Assembly: GCA_032622095.1 (NCBI GenBank)
Contig: CP136066.1
Span: 190,888,816 to 190,952,815, forward strand
DNA from: Siphonodentalium dalli
Taxonomy: Eukaryota; Mollusca; Scaphopoda; Gadilida; Siphonodentaliidae
DNA length: 64,000 nucleotides
Direction: 5' to 3'
Shown here piece by piece: positions 34,597 to 45,969 of the stretch. The stretch's first letter is position 1. Each line of letters starts with the position of its first letter. A model generated the notes under the pieces. That model saw only the letters and a program-made list of their open reading frames with translations, had not been told where the DNA came from and ran no database searches. The position numbers and the translations under genes were made by a program.

Positions 34597-35430
34597 AACA
34601 TGTCCATGCGCAAAGAGGTTCATATTGGACCTAAATGTTCAAATAGGTTCATATTGGACTTATTTGATTCTGAAATAAGCCCGCATTTTGTTCACACCAA
34701 TTAATCGGTTTCATGGCGCCGACCACAGTTAAAACACATTATAGAGAGCGTTCATCTGGTATGTCGATTTAGGTTTAACTGGAGCGTAATTCAGATTCAA
34801 ATAATCCGATAGCGGCGTATGTGATTATTTAATAAGACAAATGTAAACTTGTTTTCATGAGAACAGGTTGAAGAGAGGCCACCACGATGTAATGATTCCA
34901 TATCGGGAATAGACTAACAAAAATGAAGTTGGGACCTGATTTTCCTAAATTACGTGACCCGAGTAAATATTTCCGCGGTAAAGTCCATATAACTGTATTG
35001 CGCGTAGACATCTACCTATTTTGACACACGGAGCCGGTGCGGAGTGCGATTCGATCGTGTATTATTAGGTACAATTGATGCTCCAAACCAGGGATGGGTC
35101 CATTACATTGCAAAGTAATGCATTACCATTACTTGACAATTTTTGCATTACCATTACTTTGAAAAGTAATGCATTCCCATTACCATTACATTTTATGATG
35201 GACTTGTTGAGTAAATAAAACGATTTTTTTAATGAACTTTATTGGATATCAAAATAAAATGAAGCACATAACATATTGTATTGTAAATTGTATTGTAAAT
35301 ATTGTAAATATTGTATATGTTATAGCATGTTTCGCCTTAATTGACGACTTTGCAATAAACAATCAATCATAAACCCATAACGAAAATGAACAACAATCAC
35401 ACTATGTTAAGAGTCATGTAGATGTGGCTG

Positions 35431-35613
35431 TTACACTTGACTATCATGAGGCGTTCGGTTGGATAGGTAGAGTAGAATGGAGTCGGTGAGTTGTTGTTTG
35501 GAGTCGTTGTTGGCGTATTTGGCTGATGGTTTAGCATAGTGGAAGATTCTTGGTTCGGATGTCTCTTGCTGATTAGAGGTGGACGGTGTAACAAGCAAGT
35601 TTCTATGCTTACG
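35431..35613 (-). pseudogene. hAT transposase remnant, exon after the BED finger
   Basis: Begins after CTTTTTCAG| and reads RKHRNLLVTPSTSNQQ in the frame that supplies the missing finger His, then KYANNDSKQQLTDSILLYLS, which resembles the K-Y-x-x-x-x-x-K-Q-x-x-L-x-x-x-L stretch preceding the catalytic domain of hAT transposases. It stops at TAA (35433-35431), far short of a full transposase. Confidence 0.6.
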
Positions 35614-36000
35614 CTGAAAAAGAAAAAAATACCACTGATTACCCTATTCATTTAATCAACTGTAACAAAGACATTTTCACTTGTATTGATTTATACTGCA
35701 CTACTAGTTCAAATAGCCAGGGATTAGAGGACAATAGACTTAATTAGCTAATTACACACGGTCTATTCAGGGAAGATTATCTCAAGCAGATGTGACAAAA
35801 TAATGTTAATATGACCCTGTTATTTTACATCTTTCATAAATCAGGAAAATATATAGCAATGTGATGTCATATGTGTTACTTAAATTCTCAAAGTTTTTGA
35901 GACGGATGCAACATGTGAACGGCTGGATATAGCTGAATATTTTATATTTTCTTTAAAATATGTATATTACATGAATATCAATTATATATATAAGACTTAC

Positions 36001-36152
36001 ATTTTTTTGAGATGCGTTGTGAAATTGGAAGTGACTCTTGAAGATGCTGATATAATTGTTGCACAATGCTTACAATTAGCTTTTACCGGACCAGTAAAAT
36101 CGGCCGGCAAATCGAAGTGTTGGCGAAAGAACGAGATGCTGGTGGAAGGCAT
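36001..36152 (-). pseudogene. hAT transposase remnant, BED-type zinc finger exon
   Basis: Starts with ATG (MPSTSISFFRQHFDL) and contains a C-x2-C pair in KANCKHCATI followed by TSNFTTHLKK, the layout of a BED zinc finger, whose final His would lie in the next exon. Donor AAAT|GTAAGT. The phase does not match the next exon unless one base is removed from the run of seven A, so the gene is probably frameshifted. Confidence 0.7.
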
Positions 36153-36678
36153 GGTGAAATTGTTAACGATTGTGAAGACAGCTAATAAAAACAATGTCAG
36201 AACAATGTAGCAATCAAAGTCATTCACACATCTCACTGATAAATGTTCGCACTGTTTGTGTATTTGTTTGTACAAGTCTGCATAACCAAAGACCCATCAC
36301 AAAGGTAGTGATATGACTCCATTAGAGGACAATCACTGTGGCGTCAGAAGCCATGCTCATAGCGTTGGTTGAAATCTTATTTAGCAGCCTTCACAGTAGC
36401 AGTTTGTTGTTCCAAGGTGATGTATGAAGGTAATAAGTCATAATTAAACATTTTAAGCATATGTAATGCAAAAAGTAATGCAAATGTAATTGAATTACTT
36501 GTCTTTTTTGTGAAGTAATGCATTCTTTCGCATTACATGTAATGCAAAATGGACCGCAATACACATTACTTTGCATTACTAGCGAAAATGTAATGCATCA
36601 TAATTCATTACCATTATGCATTACCAGTACCCCATCCCTGCTCCAAAATCCAAACCGCCACCCGACGTTCATTGTTTA

Positions 36679-37070
36679 ATTAACCCTTTACCCAACAAAC
36701 CGGCCAAATAAAGATTAAACAGCCTAAAATATCTTCGGTCTGTCTCAATAGAACCATACAAATATGGATATAATTGGAACCGGCTCCTTGACCACATTGT
36801 GATAGTTACAGTTATTCCCTGTGCCAATGCATTCTCTTATATATGCGAGTCGACCATAGGTCGCCTCGCATATATAAGAGAATGCATTGGCCTAAAAAAA
36901 ATCTTTTTTTAACACTTTTTACCATTTGTTCTTACATTCTTTAACAATTTTATAATTTTTAATGTGTTAAGACAATGCATTCTCTTATATATGCGAGGCG
37001 ACCTATGGTCGACTCGCATATATAAGAGAATGCATTGGCACAGGGCCCTTCTGTTGGGTAAAGGGTTAAT
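36679..37070. mobile_element. element with 19-bp inverted ends enclosing the double-hairpin unit
   Basis: ATTAACCCTTTACCCAACA (36679-36697) and its exact reverse complement at 37052-37070 bound 392 bases. Inside lies the CCCTGTGCCAATGC...GCATTGGCACAGGG unit (36817-37045) with hairpins at 36827-36887 and 36975-37035 that are nearly identical to those at 15.1-15.5 kb. The outer sequences of the two loci are unrelated. Confidence 0.8.
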
Positions 37071-37556
37071 ATACCATAATTGGAAATATGGATTTGCAAA
37101 TAGCAACATGTATAATTTGTGGGTAGTTTTATTTCATATTTGTCTAGCTGTACATATCAAATAAGAGTGCCAATGCACACGAAGATTCTTCACATCTGTG
37201 AGTTGGTCATTGGTGGAAACTTGATTTTAACTGATTTATCACATTATCTGCAAAATTATTTCCTATTTTCAGAGTGTTTATATCTTCAATTTTGGTCAGT
37301 CATGTAATGTATATAACATTAGTCAGACTCGTTTAAAAATGGTTATATACTGCGATCATATAAATATTCTAGTGTTGGTGTACATGTATATATGACATAG
37401 AATATAGTAAACGTTAACGGAGGTAATATTCGTAGTCATAATGGGGTCTGTAATACCTCCATCACCATGCTACTATGATGCATATGACCCTGATGTTGCC
37501 AATGTCAATGGGAAAGACATTTTACTCTGGTTCCTGAAATTTGTTTAATCTTACAG
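37071..37556. other. intron of the PAN/EGF-like gene, nothing else seen
   Basis: AT-rich; ends in a usable acceptor (TTTAATCTTACAG). Confidence 0.5.
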
Positions 37557-37662
37557 AGAACACGCAACGGATGTCAATCGAGACCATGCGGCCCGTACGA
37601 GATCTGTGTTGCGACGAATATTGGTGAATATGGCTTCCGATGTCCAAGACTTTTACCAGATG
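37557..37662 (+). CDS. secreted PAN/EGF-like/threonine-rich protein, exon 2 (EGF-like)
   Basis: Acceptor TTGTTTAATCTTACAG| and donor G|GTGCGTATG enclose 35 codons plus one base, phase 0 to 1, matching exon 1. It reads NGCQSRPCGPYEICVATNIG then EYGFRCPRLLPD. The C-x4-C-x5-C-x11-C order with aromatic E-Y-G-F before the fourth Cys is EGF-like, but the last two cysteines of a full EGF module are absent, so this is a partial or divergent module. Confidence 0.75.
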
Positions 37663-38615
37663 GTGCGTATGCATAAATATATATTGGTGATTCACAGTCC
37701 ACAATTCACAGTTGGTGATTCGGTCACTTTTAAGTTTCATTAAAATTGAGGGAAAACACCAATATGGTAATACCAAACTATATCAATGGATTGTATGGTA
37801 GCAATCACTATTAAACAATATCATTGGAGAAAGGGATCTCATGTTTATGATACATACTGACTATTCCAACAATTCTGCAACAATGCATTGACTGTGAACT
37901 ACCTGTAAATGATAGCGATCAATGTTACAATGGTCATGGGTTCATTGAATAGTACCATCATTTGTGGTATATTAAAATGATGTGAAACACCCCGGTAGGA
38001 TAATCGAATAGAAATAGAGAATAATCTTGCTAGTTAGTTTTACGAATATTAATACAAATTTACAACACACACCGTCATTCGTATATATTAATTAAATACA
38101 ATGCATTTCGATGACAAAACGATCTGTGTTAGTTAATCGCCGATAGTTGCGTCCCAAAATGAGAGGTAAATATTTACAATTGATCGTAGTTCAGACGCTC
38201 TTTTCTATGGAGTGGTATGATCGATTTCTTTGACATGTTCGGAGCTGTTAGTAGAATGCTACATTCCCCTAGCTGGCATATGTCAGAGTACTAACCTATC
38301 AGTTCCACGCGCCGAACAACCCCATAATATCTTTAATTTGAGAAAATAACTGTTTCCCTAGTGACAATTCTCGGGAGACAATTTCATGAATATCTCATGT
38401 TTCATGACTTCTGACAAGAATGGACTGTCTTTCTCACGAGCATTATATTTGGCTTCAACATGGAATGATGTTCATTCTGGTGTTCTACCGCTAAGAACAG
38501 AATGCCAAATGAGATGGCGATATGATGGCAAACATTGACTCCAAACATGAAAATGTTTTGCCCTGTAACTTAGTAACTAGTTGGTTAAAACATTTGACCG
38601 AAAAACTTATTTCAG

Positions 38616-38756
38616 CAATCACATCAGCAGCAACAACCACACCAACCACACCAACAACAGCCACATCAACAACCACATCAACAACATCAATAACAACATC
38701 AACAACGACCACAACGACAATGACGTCAGCGACAGCAACAGCTACAACGCCGACGG
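38616..38756 (+). CDS. secreted PAN/EGF-like/threonine-rich protein, exon 3 (mucin-like linker)
   Basis: Acceptor AAACTTATTTCAG| and donor ACGG|GTAAGTGG enclose 141 bases, phase 1 to 1, in register with exon 2. It encodes a Thr/Ser/Pro linker (AITSAATTTPTTPTTATSTT and so on), likely O-glycosylated and extended, separating extracellular modules. ACA/ACC/TCA codons dominate. Downstream exons were not found; the Ngaro element at 41-46 kb could lie in the next intron. The Val/Asp-rich frame on the opposite strand is a shadow. Confidence 0.78.
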
Positions 38757-40394
38757 GTAAGTGGTTTGCGTAATTAGAGGATCATTGGTCCAATGTAAAA
38801 ACAAATTCCATTTAAACTCCATACCCCAAACTGTTTTAATGGTTTTCAAGAAAATATGTTGATGATTTGTTTGTAAAAGTTTTTGGGGGAAATTCACTCT
38901 GTTTCGAAACATGTTGATTCCTCTATATAAGCATTGTGTTTATTATGAACAGTCAGAATGAATGTTAACCACATCTTACAGAAAAACTAAGAATATGACA
39001 ACACATTACAATATAAATTAAACTAACTAAAAAATCAAGCCTGCCAACCGATCCCATAGTCTCTGAGTGATAACCAAACCCAGATATTTAATTTTCTTTG
39101 GCTTCGAGAACATTGCGTCGTATGCACAAGGGTGGCTGGTGAAATATTGTCCGCTCAATGTTGTATTCCCATCAAAACATTATGTCATAGGAATAAGAAG
39201 ATACCGTAACAATAACTGGAGTGTTTAGAAATGTGTAAGAATATTGCTAAGCTGACGTACCTACGTTGTTTCTTAATATGCTACGAAATTGAACTGTGTT
39301 TTGATATCGATTACCACCCTCTGCCCCCTTAGTGATCTGAAAACAAATCTTATGTAATGGTCTCTGGGGCAGTTCAATAATTTCTACTTTCGTAACAAAT
39401 ATAGACAGTTAGTGGTACAAAGGTGAATTTGAAAAAAAAAATCCCTTTTAACCATAAATCGGTGCGAACATTCGACGACCTTGTAGGTTGTGATTGGATA
39501 TGTGCCAAGTTGGCGAGGTCCAAACCTCGATAAAACTGGGGACAAGTGGTAGTTTCTATCTATTCAACATATCCTCATGCAATTAGGTTCACATGGGCGT
39601 AAATACTGATATAGATTCATATTCAAGTTATTTGTCTGAAATAAGACCATATTGAGCACATATCCGTCATGTTGTTGAATGGCGCGAGCCGCAGTGAAAG
39701 CACATTATAATGATCGTGAGTCTGATAAGTCGTGTCTATAAAAAAGCTGATTAAATGGTGTCAACTTCGTATTGAAATAAGCAGTATACTTTTGAACGGC
39801 CCGTTTTACGCCCACATAGAGCGCATATTGTTCCCAGATACGCTCCATATGGGATTACAACGCGACATTAAAAATAAGATCGTGAAGTGAATATTACATT
39901 ATTCAAAACCTATATAAAACATTCTTTAATCAATAAACGGGACGTGAAACCAACGGCGGCTTCTATAAGTCCTGCGATAACGTTTCACGTAAGTATGCGT
40001 TGTTTGCCCGCGAAAAGAATTAGTCCGAGATATATGACTTTTTGACGTATTTAATGGCGTAAATTTAATGAACTATTTGTTCAAACTAAATCTGTTAGTC
40101 AATGACCGTTGTATATAATTATTATGAAACGGGTTCAATGAATGGAATAAAGGTTGGATCATGTAATAAGTTTGGATATTGATGTGACTGGATAATGGAC
40201 ATGTGCGATGCTTCAAATTTTAGACAGGGTCATGTCCAAGAAAATGGTAAAAGTAAGAACATAATACTTATCCCTGGTCATGATCAAATTAAATTATCGA
40301 AACCAAGAATATTTTTCAAATTGTCATGGTGTACATGCGGCAGAGGATTTCGAATGCCCCATATGTGGTATGGATGTAGAATTGAAATATTTAC
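38757..40394. other. no exon found; likely intron
   Basis: I searched by eye for a phase 1 acceptor continuing the PAN/EGF-like gene and saw none that I can support. Confidence 0.3.
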
Positions 40395-40622
40395 ATGTAA
40401 GGCCGAGAAGACTTTTATCATATTTAGCACATGTTTTTTTAGACGGCTGATTAGACCACACAAGAGCTGAATCAACATAAATAAAACATAATAACAAATG
40501 TAAGGCCGAGAAGACTTTTATCATATTTAGCACATGTTTTTATCATATTGGCACATGTTTTTTTAGACGGCTGATTAGACCACACAAGAGCTGAATCAAC
40601 ATAAATAAAACATAATAACAAA
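40395..40622. repeat. tandem duplication, 103-bp unit
   Basis: ATGTAAGGCCGAGAAGACTT begins copies at 40395 and 40498. The second copy carries an internal repeat of TTTTATCATATTxGCACATG. It abuts the 3' side of the Ngaro element. Confidence 0.88.
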
Positions 40623-41128
40623 ACAAAATATACAAATGATGAGCAAGCAAGCTTCATGCAAATAATTCAAATCAAATTGTCTATTTCATGCAAATTCAAA
40701 TAAATAAGTAATGATTAAATAACAACTAACTGCAGTGTCATTAAGGATAATGATGTTATTATATTGATGGAAATAAAGGAATAAAAACAGTTGCCAAGCC
40801 GCAGGCCGCCAAAACGAAAGATCTAGAAAAAAGAAAGCAAGGATCTCCCATGGCGACCAAGCTGGTGATGGAATAAAATTAGGAAACCTGGTAACCAGAA
40901 GACTCACAGGCGCCAATGCCCCTGTGCAGTCCTGCCTCCAGGGGAGAAGCCTGCTTTCTAAAGAATTGGTCTAATTGTTCTAATAAACATCTTTCTATAA
41001 AAATTTACTTCCCATCTCTCAAACTATTTATTTCCCAAATGACACTGCAAATATTTCAGTCGGCTAGTCACTGAGTCAGCAAAAATAAGCGCAAGCTGGC
41101 ATAACTTGTTGGCTATTTTGACAAGGCC

Positions 41129-41661
41129 TCATTCCAACCTGTTAATGACCTGTATTAGAAATGAACGAAGCCTTCTGGTACCTTCAAAATTTAAATGCAA
41201 CCCATCTGATGCATACAGCTCATTCTTTATTGATCCTTTACCAAAGAAAATTTTGTAGGTTTTTAAAATTGGAAATTTATTTTTTAAACAAATTTCTGCC
41301 AGAGCATCATTAACTTTGTACACTTTTTGGCCGAGCCATTCAAAATCCTTTGGCCGAGGTATAATAGCTGACATGACAATTTTAATGGCCTTAATACGGA
41401 AAATCGATTTAATGAGACATTTGTACTGTGTAGTAAATGCTTGTACTGTCATGTTTTCATCCTCAATATTGTTTGTTCCAACATGTATTATCATGTGAGA
41501 ATATTGTGCAATATTGGTACCTCTCAATTTTGTGTGGTCAAACCTCCAGATCAAACCCTCTATACCAATTCCTCGAAAGGGGAGAACATCAAGACCATCG
41601 ATATCTGTCACATATTCACAAATAGAATCAGTGACTAGCAACACCTTCTTTCTTCTTTTTG
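41129..41661 (-). CDS. SGNH-hydrolase domain exon of the Ngaro element
   Basis: Begins after a good acceptor (TTTTGTAATTGCAG|) and is open to its stop: KKVLLVTDSICEYVTDIDGL, then HVGTNNIEDENM and ASDGLHLNFEG. These are SGNH blocks: the nucleophile Ser in T-D-S (usually G-D-S), block III as G-T-N-N (usually G-x-N-D), and D-G-L-H-L-N with the catalytic Asp and His. The reading frame of about 177 codons has no interruption, unlike every other part of the element. Such domains are esterases in cellular proteins; their role in retrotransposition is unknown. The upstream exon it joins (recombinase or gag) is not settled. Confidence 0.8.
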
Positions 41662-41733
41662 CTGCAATTACAAAATAATATCACTTAGTATACAGAAAAT
41701 ATGTGATCTCTCATTCTCTTTGCAACATTAAAT

Positions 41734-42714
41734 TTATCCTGCATAGAAAAAATGAAGGTATCTCAAATAGGCATCACTAGCCCAGTCCCCTATTAATTTT
41801 ATCATTTCTGCAGGCACTTCTGCAGCGAAAGCCCAACTGACACCCCCTCATCTATAACTGTGAGTAGAAAATAATTTTGGGTCTTCGCCAATAGCACCCA
41901 CTTCCTTCCTTAATTTATTCTGAAACTGCTTATATGAAATTGGTAACCCTTTATTGTTCATAAATGCTGCTTTGCACTCTGAACCAGGAATTAACTGTGT
42001 CATGTTTTTGTAGGCTTTCACCGGACATAAAATTGAGCCAGGAATTTCAAGCAAAGGCAATTTTAATATTTTCTGACCGAATTGAATGGTCTTGCTCCAT
42101 GTGATGAAGACTAACAAAACTCCTTCACCATTTAACACATTACCACGTGTGAGCTGCTTCGTGAGATTGAATTCACTCACAGCATTAGGCACCAAGTTGG
42201 ACTTACGCAGCATTAGAAAAAATGCCATCAAGGACATACTCCAAAATGTAGCGTCAAATGGATCATTCATGTCTAAATTGTGTGCAATCAATGATAGGAG
42301 CCTTGGCGTGATTGGAGCTGCTTGCTTGACCAGATGCGGATGATCCCTGGCTATCCCTCGCAAAGTCAATTTCAATTCAAAGGCTTCAAAGGCCTCTTTA
42401 CTAAATCCCCACGCGATGTGCAAATATTTAACCCCACTCAAATAATTTCTAATTGATTCTGTAGATGAAAAGGATTTACTTAGAAACTGAGCAAAATAAA
42501 TGAGTGTCTCTGAATTTGCCGGCAATGGATATCTATCAAAATATGTGCAAAACAAGAAAAAGGCTTTCCATTGTGTTTTGTGATTCTTGTTAGTTCCATC
42601 AGCAAAGGGTCTCATCATTGATTGTTTGGTATCTCTTCTCAACTGCGAGATTTCAAATCCTAAAGATAAATATAATGATAAGTTACCAATCATGTGAAAA
42701 GAAAAACTTTTCAT
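41734..42714 (-). pseudogene. Ngaro tyrosine recombinase, one nonsense codon
   Basis: N-terminal helical domain (KNHKTQWKAFFLFCTYFDR, then YLSGVKYLHIAWG), then catalytic motifs: first Arg in FFLMLRKSNLV, the Lys in ITWSKTIQFGQ, CPVKAY, H-x-x-R as THSYR, the Trp in IGDWASDAY and the nucleophile Tyr in AYLRYL. A TGA after THSYR (about 41848) interrupts the frame where related proteins have Arg, consistent with a CGA to TGA change; the frame then continues to TAA at 41736-41734. All catalytic residues are otherwise present. It overlaps the end of the RNase H frame by about 30 bases, as is usual in this order. Confidence 0.85.
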
Positions 42715-44612
42715 CGTCTAGTGTTATTTCTGATAATTCTACCCCCAATGTTTCCCTCTCAAATAAGACTCTGTGAAGCGGTGCCTCATCCCACCTCGAA
42801 AGATGATCAGGGAGCCGATTCTCAGAGCCTGGTATGTGAACTAAATGAATTTCAAATTCTCCCAGTGCAGACAAAAAACAAATTTCCCTTAAACAGGACT
42901 GTAGAAATGGGTTTCTAGTGACACCGTTATTTACTACTGCTACTGAAGTTTGGTTGTCACATTTCATGATCACTCTTTTGCCAAACAAACTACTCTTCCA
43001 AGATTTGAGACATGCTACTATTGCTAATAATTCCAATTATTCATTTATATGTAATCCTAGCTGGAATATTTGGTTGGGAAATTGCTTGTGGAAGAACTGG
43101 GAGCAACCAATACCCCCACATGCTGTCAAAGTTGAGTCTGATGCAATAATTTCATCAGGTTGAGACCAGTCAGACCATGGCATCATTGAAACCCATTATA
43201 CAAAGGCAAGAAATTCTTCCACCACAACAAATCCTTTCTTACATATAATTGAACTTCCAAAGATATGTCCCTTTTTTCTTTAAAAGCTCTCAACCACCGA
43301 AGAATTCTTGAAACAAAAATTCTGCCTGGCCTCACACAACTCGACACAAATTGCAATTTCCCCAGAAGTGACTGCACAAGTGACTGCACTTCTTTCAAAT
43401 ACCCTTTTGACTTTTCTAACCATTTTAAAATGAGCTTATTTATCTCTTCAAGTATTTCATGTGTAATGCTGAGAGTAAGACTGACAGAATCAAATAATAC
43501 TCCCAGAAATACCATATTAGTATTTGGAGGGCATGATTTCTCTATTGCCTCTAGCAGACCCCATCTACTTAATGTTGATTTTAATACCATAAAGGCCTCA
43601 TCAGCATGTTCTGGTGTATCTGCGCCTGCTAGATCATCTAAGTAATTTATTAAATTGCATTTAGCCATTCGAGCAGAATATGCAAATGCATTTGTGACCC
43701 TCTGACAAATTCCTGCTGCAGATCTGAGACCCATACTTAACACTAAATCACAATATATATACCCTTCAATGCTGTATGCCACCAAGTTTATATCACCTGG
43801 GTCAATACAAATGTGTCTATAAGCTCTAGACAGATCTGCTTTAAATAACTTTGCACCAATACCTGCATTCTTAATGAGATCCACCAAATTATCAACACTT
43901 GGATACACTAGAGTGGTTTTTCCCCAAGATACTTATCCTTTGGTATCATGTCATTAATAGATCTTCCCTGTGGATAACTAAGATCAAGAATAACCCTTCG
44001 GTCCTCTGAATGAGGTTTTGGTACTGTATTGAGGGGGTTTGAGATCAAGAGGAAAATCTCTAGCCCCTCTATGATTCATTACTGCATCACAATGATCCAA
44101 ATCTCTTGAACCGGTGAACCCCAAAGGAAAACCAAACTCTAGAAATTGGATTACCTGGTTATCCTCGTAACTTCTTAACATCTCCTTGATTTCATTTATA
44201 TTTAAGTGTGTGTTTACAGGAATTCTACATCCTTCAAAATTGTATTTGCCCGACGCTTGAATCACTTCATGCTTCTGCAAAGATATCTCAATTTCCTTTG
44301 ACTGGAAATTGAGATACTGGTAATAGTACTCTCACCTATGACACCTATTGCATCAAGATTAGGACAATTATCCATACTAGTACAAATTCTACTTTGGAAT
44401 GAATCATCTACATGTTTTACATCACTGTTGCCACTGGTTGTTATTGGTGATGGTCTACCAGGTATTACAAGTTTCTGAACACTTTCATGTGCATTTTCTG
44501 GGTGTGAAACCATAGCAACATTACAATTTTCAACAATTATGTTGTTCACTTTCAAATACTCAGGATAAAAAACATTAGCAACATTATGGTTTTCAACAAG
44601 AGAATTCCACAA
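42683..44612 (-). pseudogene. Ngaro reverse transcriptase and RNase H, interrupted
   Basis: The upstream part includes LEFGFPLGFTGSRDLDHCDA and NHRGARDFPLDL, the DIRS-type lead-in to the RT. The core (43908-43183) has KLFKADLSRAYRHICIDPGD, SMGLRSAAGICQRV and the catalytic YLDD in INYLDDLAG. RNase H follows, with its first Asp in IIASDSTLTACGG, Glu in LELLAIVACLK, Asp in KCDNQTSVAVVN and the last Asp in RLPDHLSRW. Breaks: a frameshift between 43984 and 43908, and an in-frame TAA just before LELLAI (about 43036). Cannot encode a full enzyme as it stands. Confidence 0.87.
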
Positions 44613-44627
44613 CTGTTTCTTATATAG

Positions 44628-45969
44628 TCATGCCCATTGATTGGTGTTAGACTGTCTGTATGGACACATTGGAGATGATTCAGCATGAAAGGCCTTATCC
44701 TTTTTAACCTGCCAGCAGGTTGCACAGAAATGTTCAACCGACCTTTGTACCCCCCTGATAGTGCCTCTGTGAGGAGCCTGGTACATACACTTTCCCCTAT
44801 TGAACAGAGTGCAGAACCACGGTCCCTGAGAATCACTACCGGTACCAAAACTTGGACTAGAGGCCAATTGTTTTTGCCCACTAGAATTTGAAACCTTAGG
44901 TTTTATTCTCACAAATTTTGCAAGGATAGGTGCCTCTATTATAGCTGAATCATCTGCCCATGTGTTCACCCCCAACTCAATCCTGCGAAGCCAATCACCA
45001 TAAAAGGTTAATAATGCTTTCCAGTCATAAGTCGTATAATAATATACTATTTTCCTCAAAAGACTTAAACGCCCATTTTGCTCCATAACATTGATGCCAG
45101 GTCTTTGAATAGTTTCCAATTCCCCCGCTATAAATTGCTGAAAAGTGGTCTCTGAAAGCAATATATGTTCCCACATATTCATGTTGCAAAGAAGAATGGA
45201 GGAAAATCTGGGGGAAACGAACTTTGTCACTAGCCTTGGCTTCTATTCCGGATCTTAACCGAATAGACTTTTTTCTTTGCTTTTCAGCCCCAGGTTCTAC
45301 TTCATTATCGGACCCAGAATCTGAACTATTCCCCAAATTAGAGAGATATTTCATAGAGTCCACATAATTTGACAAATTATCAGTTTCTCAACAATTTTAA
45401 GTCAGTTTTGGCATTTTTGCCCTGAAGTTTATCAATACCACTAGCACCAATGTCACCATGTCTGCAAGTGCCACCGCTTTTGTTTTCACCATTTTTGTAT
45501 TTCGTGAAGTCCAAACCAGGAACTGACCGGTGTAAAATGTCAGTTACGTGTGCATCTAAAGTCTCACCTCTCAATCTCGATGTCTCCGATCTCGTGACAT
45601 CAATTTCACTCTTCAAACGCCTCAATTCGATCAGCTTTCTCTCTTTTGCCCGAACTTGATTTGCCTGTGCCAGCTCGACCTTCAACTTTATTATTTCGTC
45701 GTCGATATCCTGGTCTTCCGTAGCGTCAACTTCTATTGTGTTGTCGAAAATACCAGGGTCCGTCTTGATCGGAGATGACGGACTAAAGCCTAGCTTCTGT
45801 TCATCGTCCGGCTTCTTGGAGAATTTGCGCTATCGCCGCCACCTAATACACACATCGCGCCGTTGAAGGGATATTTCCCTTTGTTTAACGCATCATAATC
45901 GATTTGTTTTGAAGTTTCTCTCCGAGGTCTCTCGATCCCCACGACATTTCCTCCTCTCCCAATCGGCAT
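44628..45969 (-). pseudogene. Ngaro gag-like protein, frameshifted
   Basis: Starts at ATG 45969-45967 (MPIGRGGNVVGIERPRR). It shifts frame near 45830 and again near 45380 and 45230. It includes a coiled-coil-like charged helix (QANQVRAKERKLIELRRLK), a central domain (YYYTTYDWKALLTFYGDWLR) and a C-terminal Cys/His region (WFCTLFNRGKC, then EHFCATCWQ and HAESSPMCPY) of the type that ends Ngaro gag proteins. Confidence 0.75.

Larger units (their letters stand above)
35089..36640 (-). mobile_element. hAT-family DNA transposon, 1.55 kb, degraded
   Basis: The ends are CAGGGATGGG and CCCATCCCTG, a perfect 10-bp terminal inverted repeat of the hAT type. It is flanked by an 8-bp target-site duplication, CTCCAAAC on the left and CTCCAAAA on the right (7 of 8). 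Sub-terminal regions are packed with GTAATGCATTACxATTAC phrases in both orientations, typical transposase-binding-type repeats. Two minus-strand exon remnants of a transposase (36001-36152 and 35431-35613) remain inside; the RNase H-like catalytic core is missing. Confidence 0.85.
41129..45969 (-). mobile_element. Ngaro-type (DIRS-order) tyrosine-recombinase retrotransposon, near full length but disabled
   Basis: On the minus strand the order is gag (45969-44628), RT and RNase H (44612-42683), tyrosine recombinase (42714-41734) and an SGNH hydrolase exon (41661-41129). This order, RT/RH followed by a recombinase instead of a DDE integrase, defines the DIRS order, and the SGNH-like hydrolase is an accessory reported for Ngaro-type members. 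Several frameshifts and stops break gag, RT/RH and the recombinase. The true ends (split direct repeats) were not identified; they should lie within a few hundred bases outside the given range. Confidence 0.87.

Noticed and set aside
34413-34678. Frames rich in Arg-Glu or Leu-Ser
   Set aside because: Translations of the (GA)n microsatellite at 34525-34595.
38491-38712. Minus-strand Val/Asp-rich frame
   Set aside because: Shadow of the threonine-rich exon on the plus strand, which has matching splice sites and phase.
40195-40657. Open frames on both strands near the Ngaro 3' side
   Set aside because: They span a 103-bp tandem duplication and show no domain.
42086-43645. Plus-strand frames of 74-126 codons
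   Set aside because: Antisense shadows of the Ngaro RT, RNase H and recombinase.
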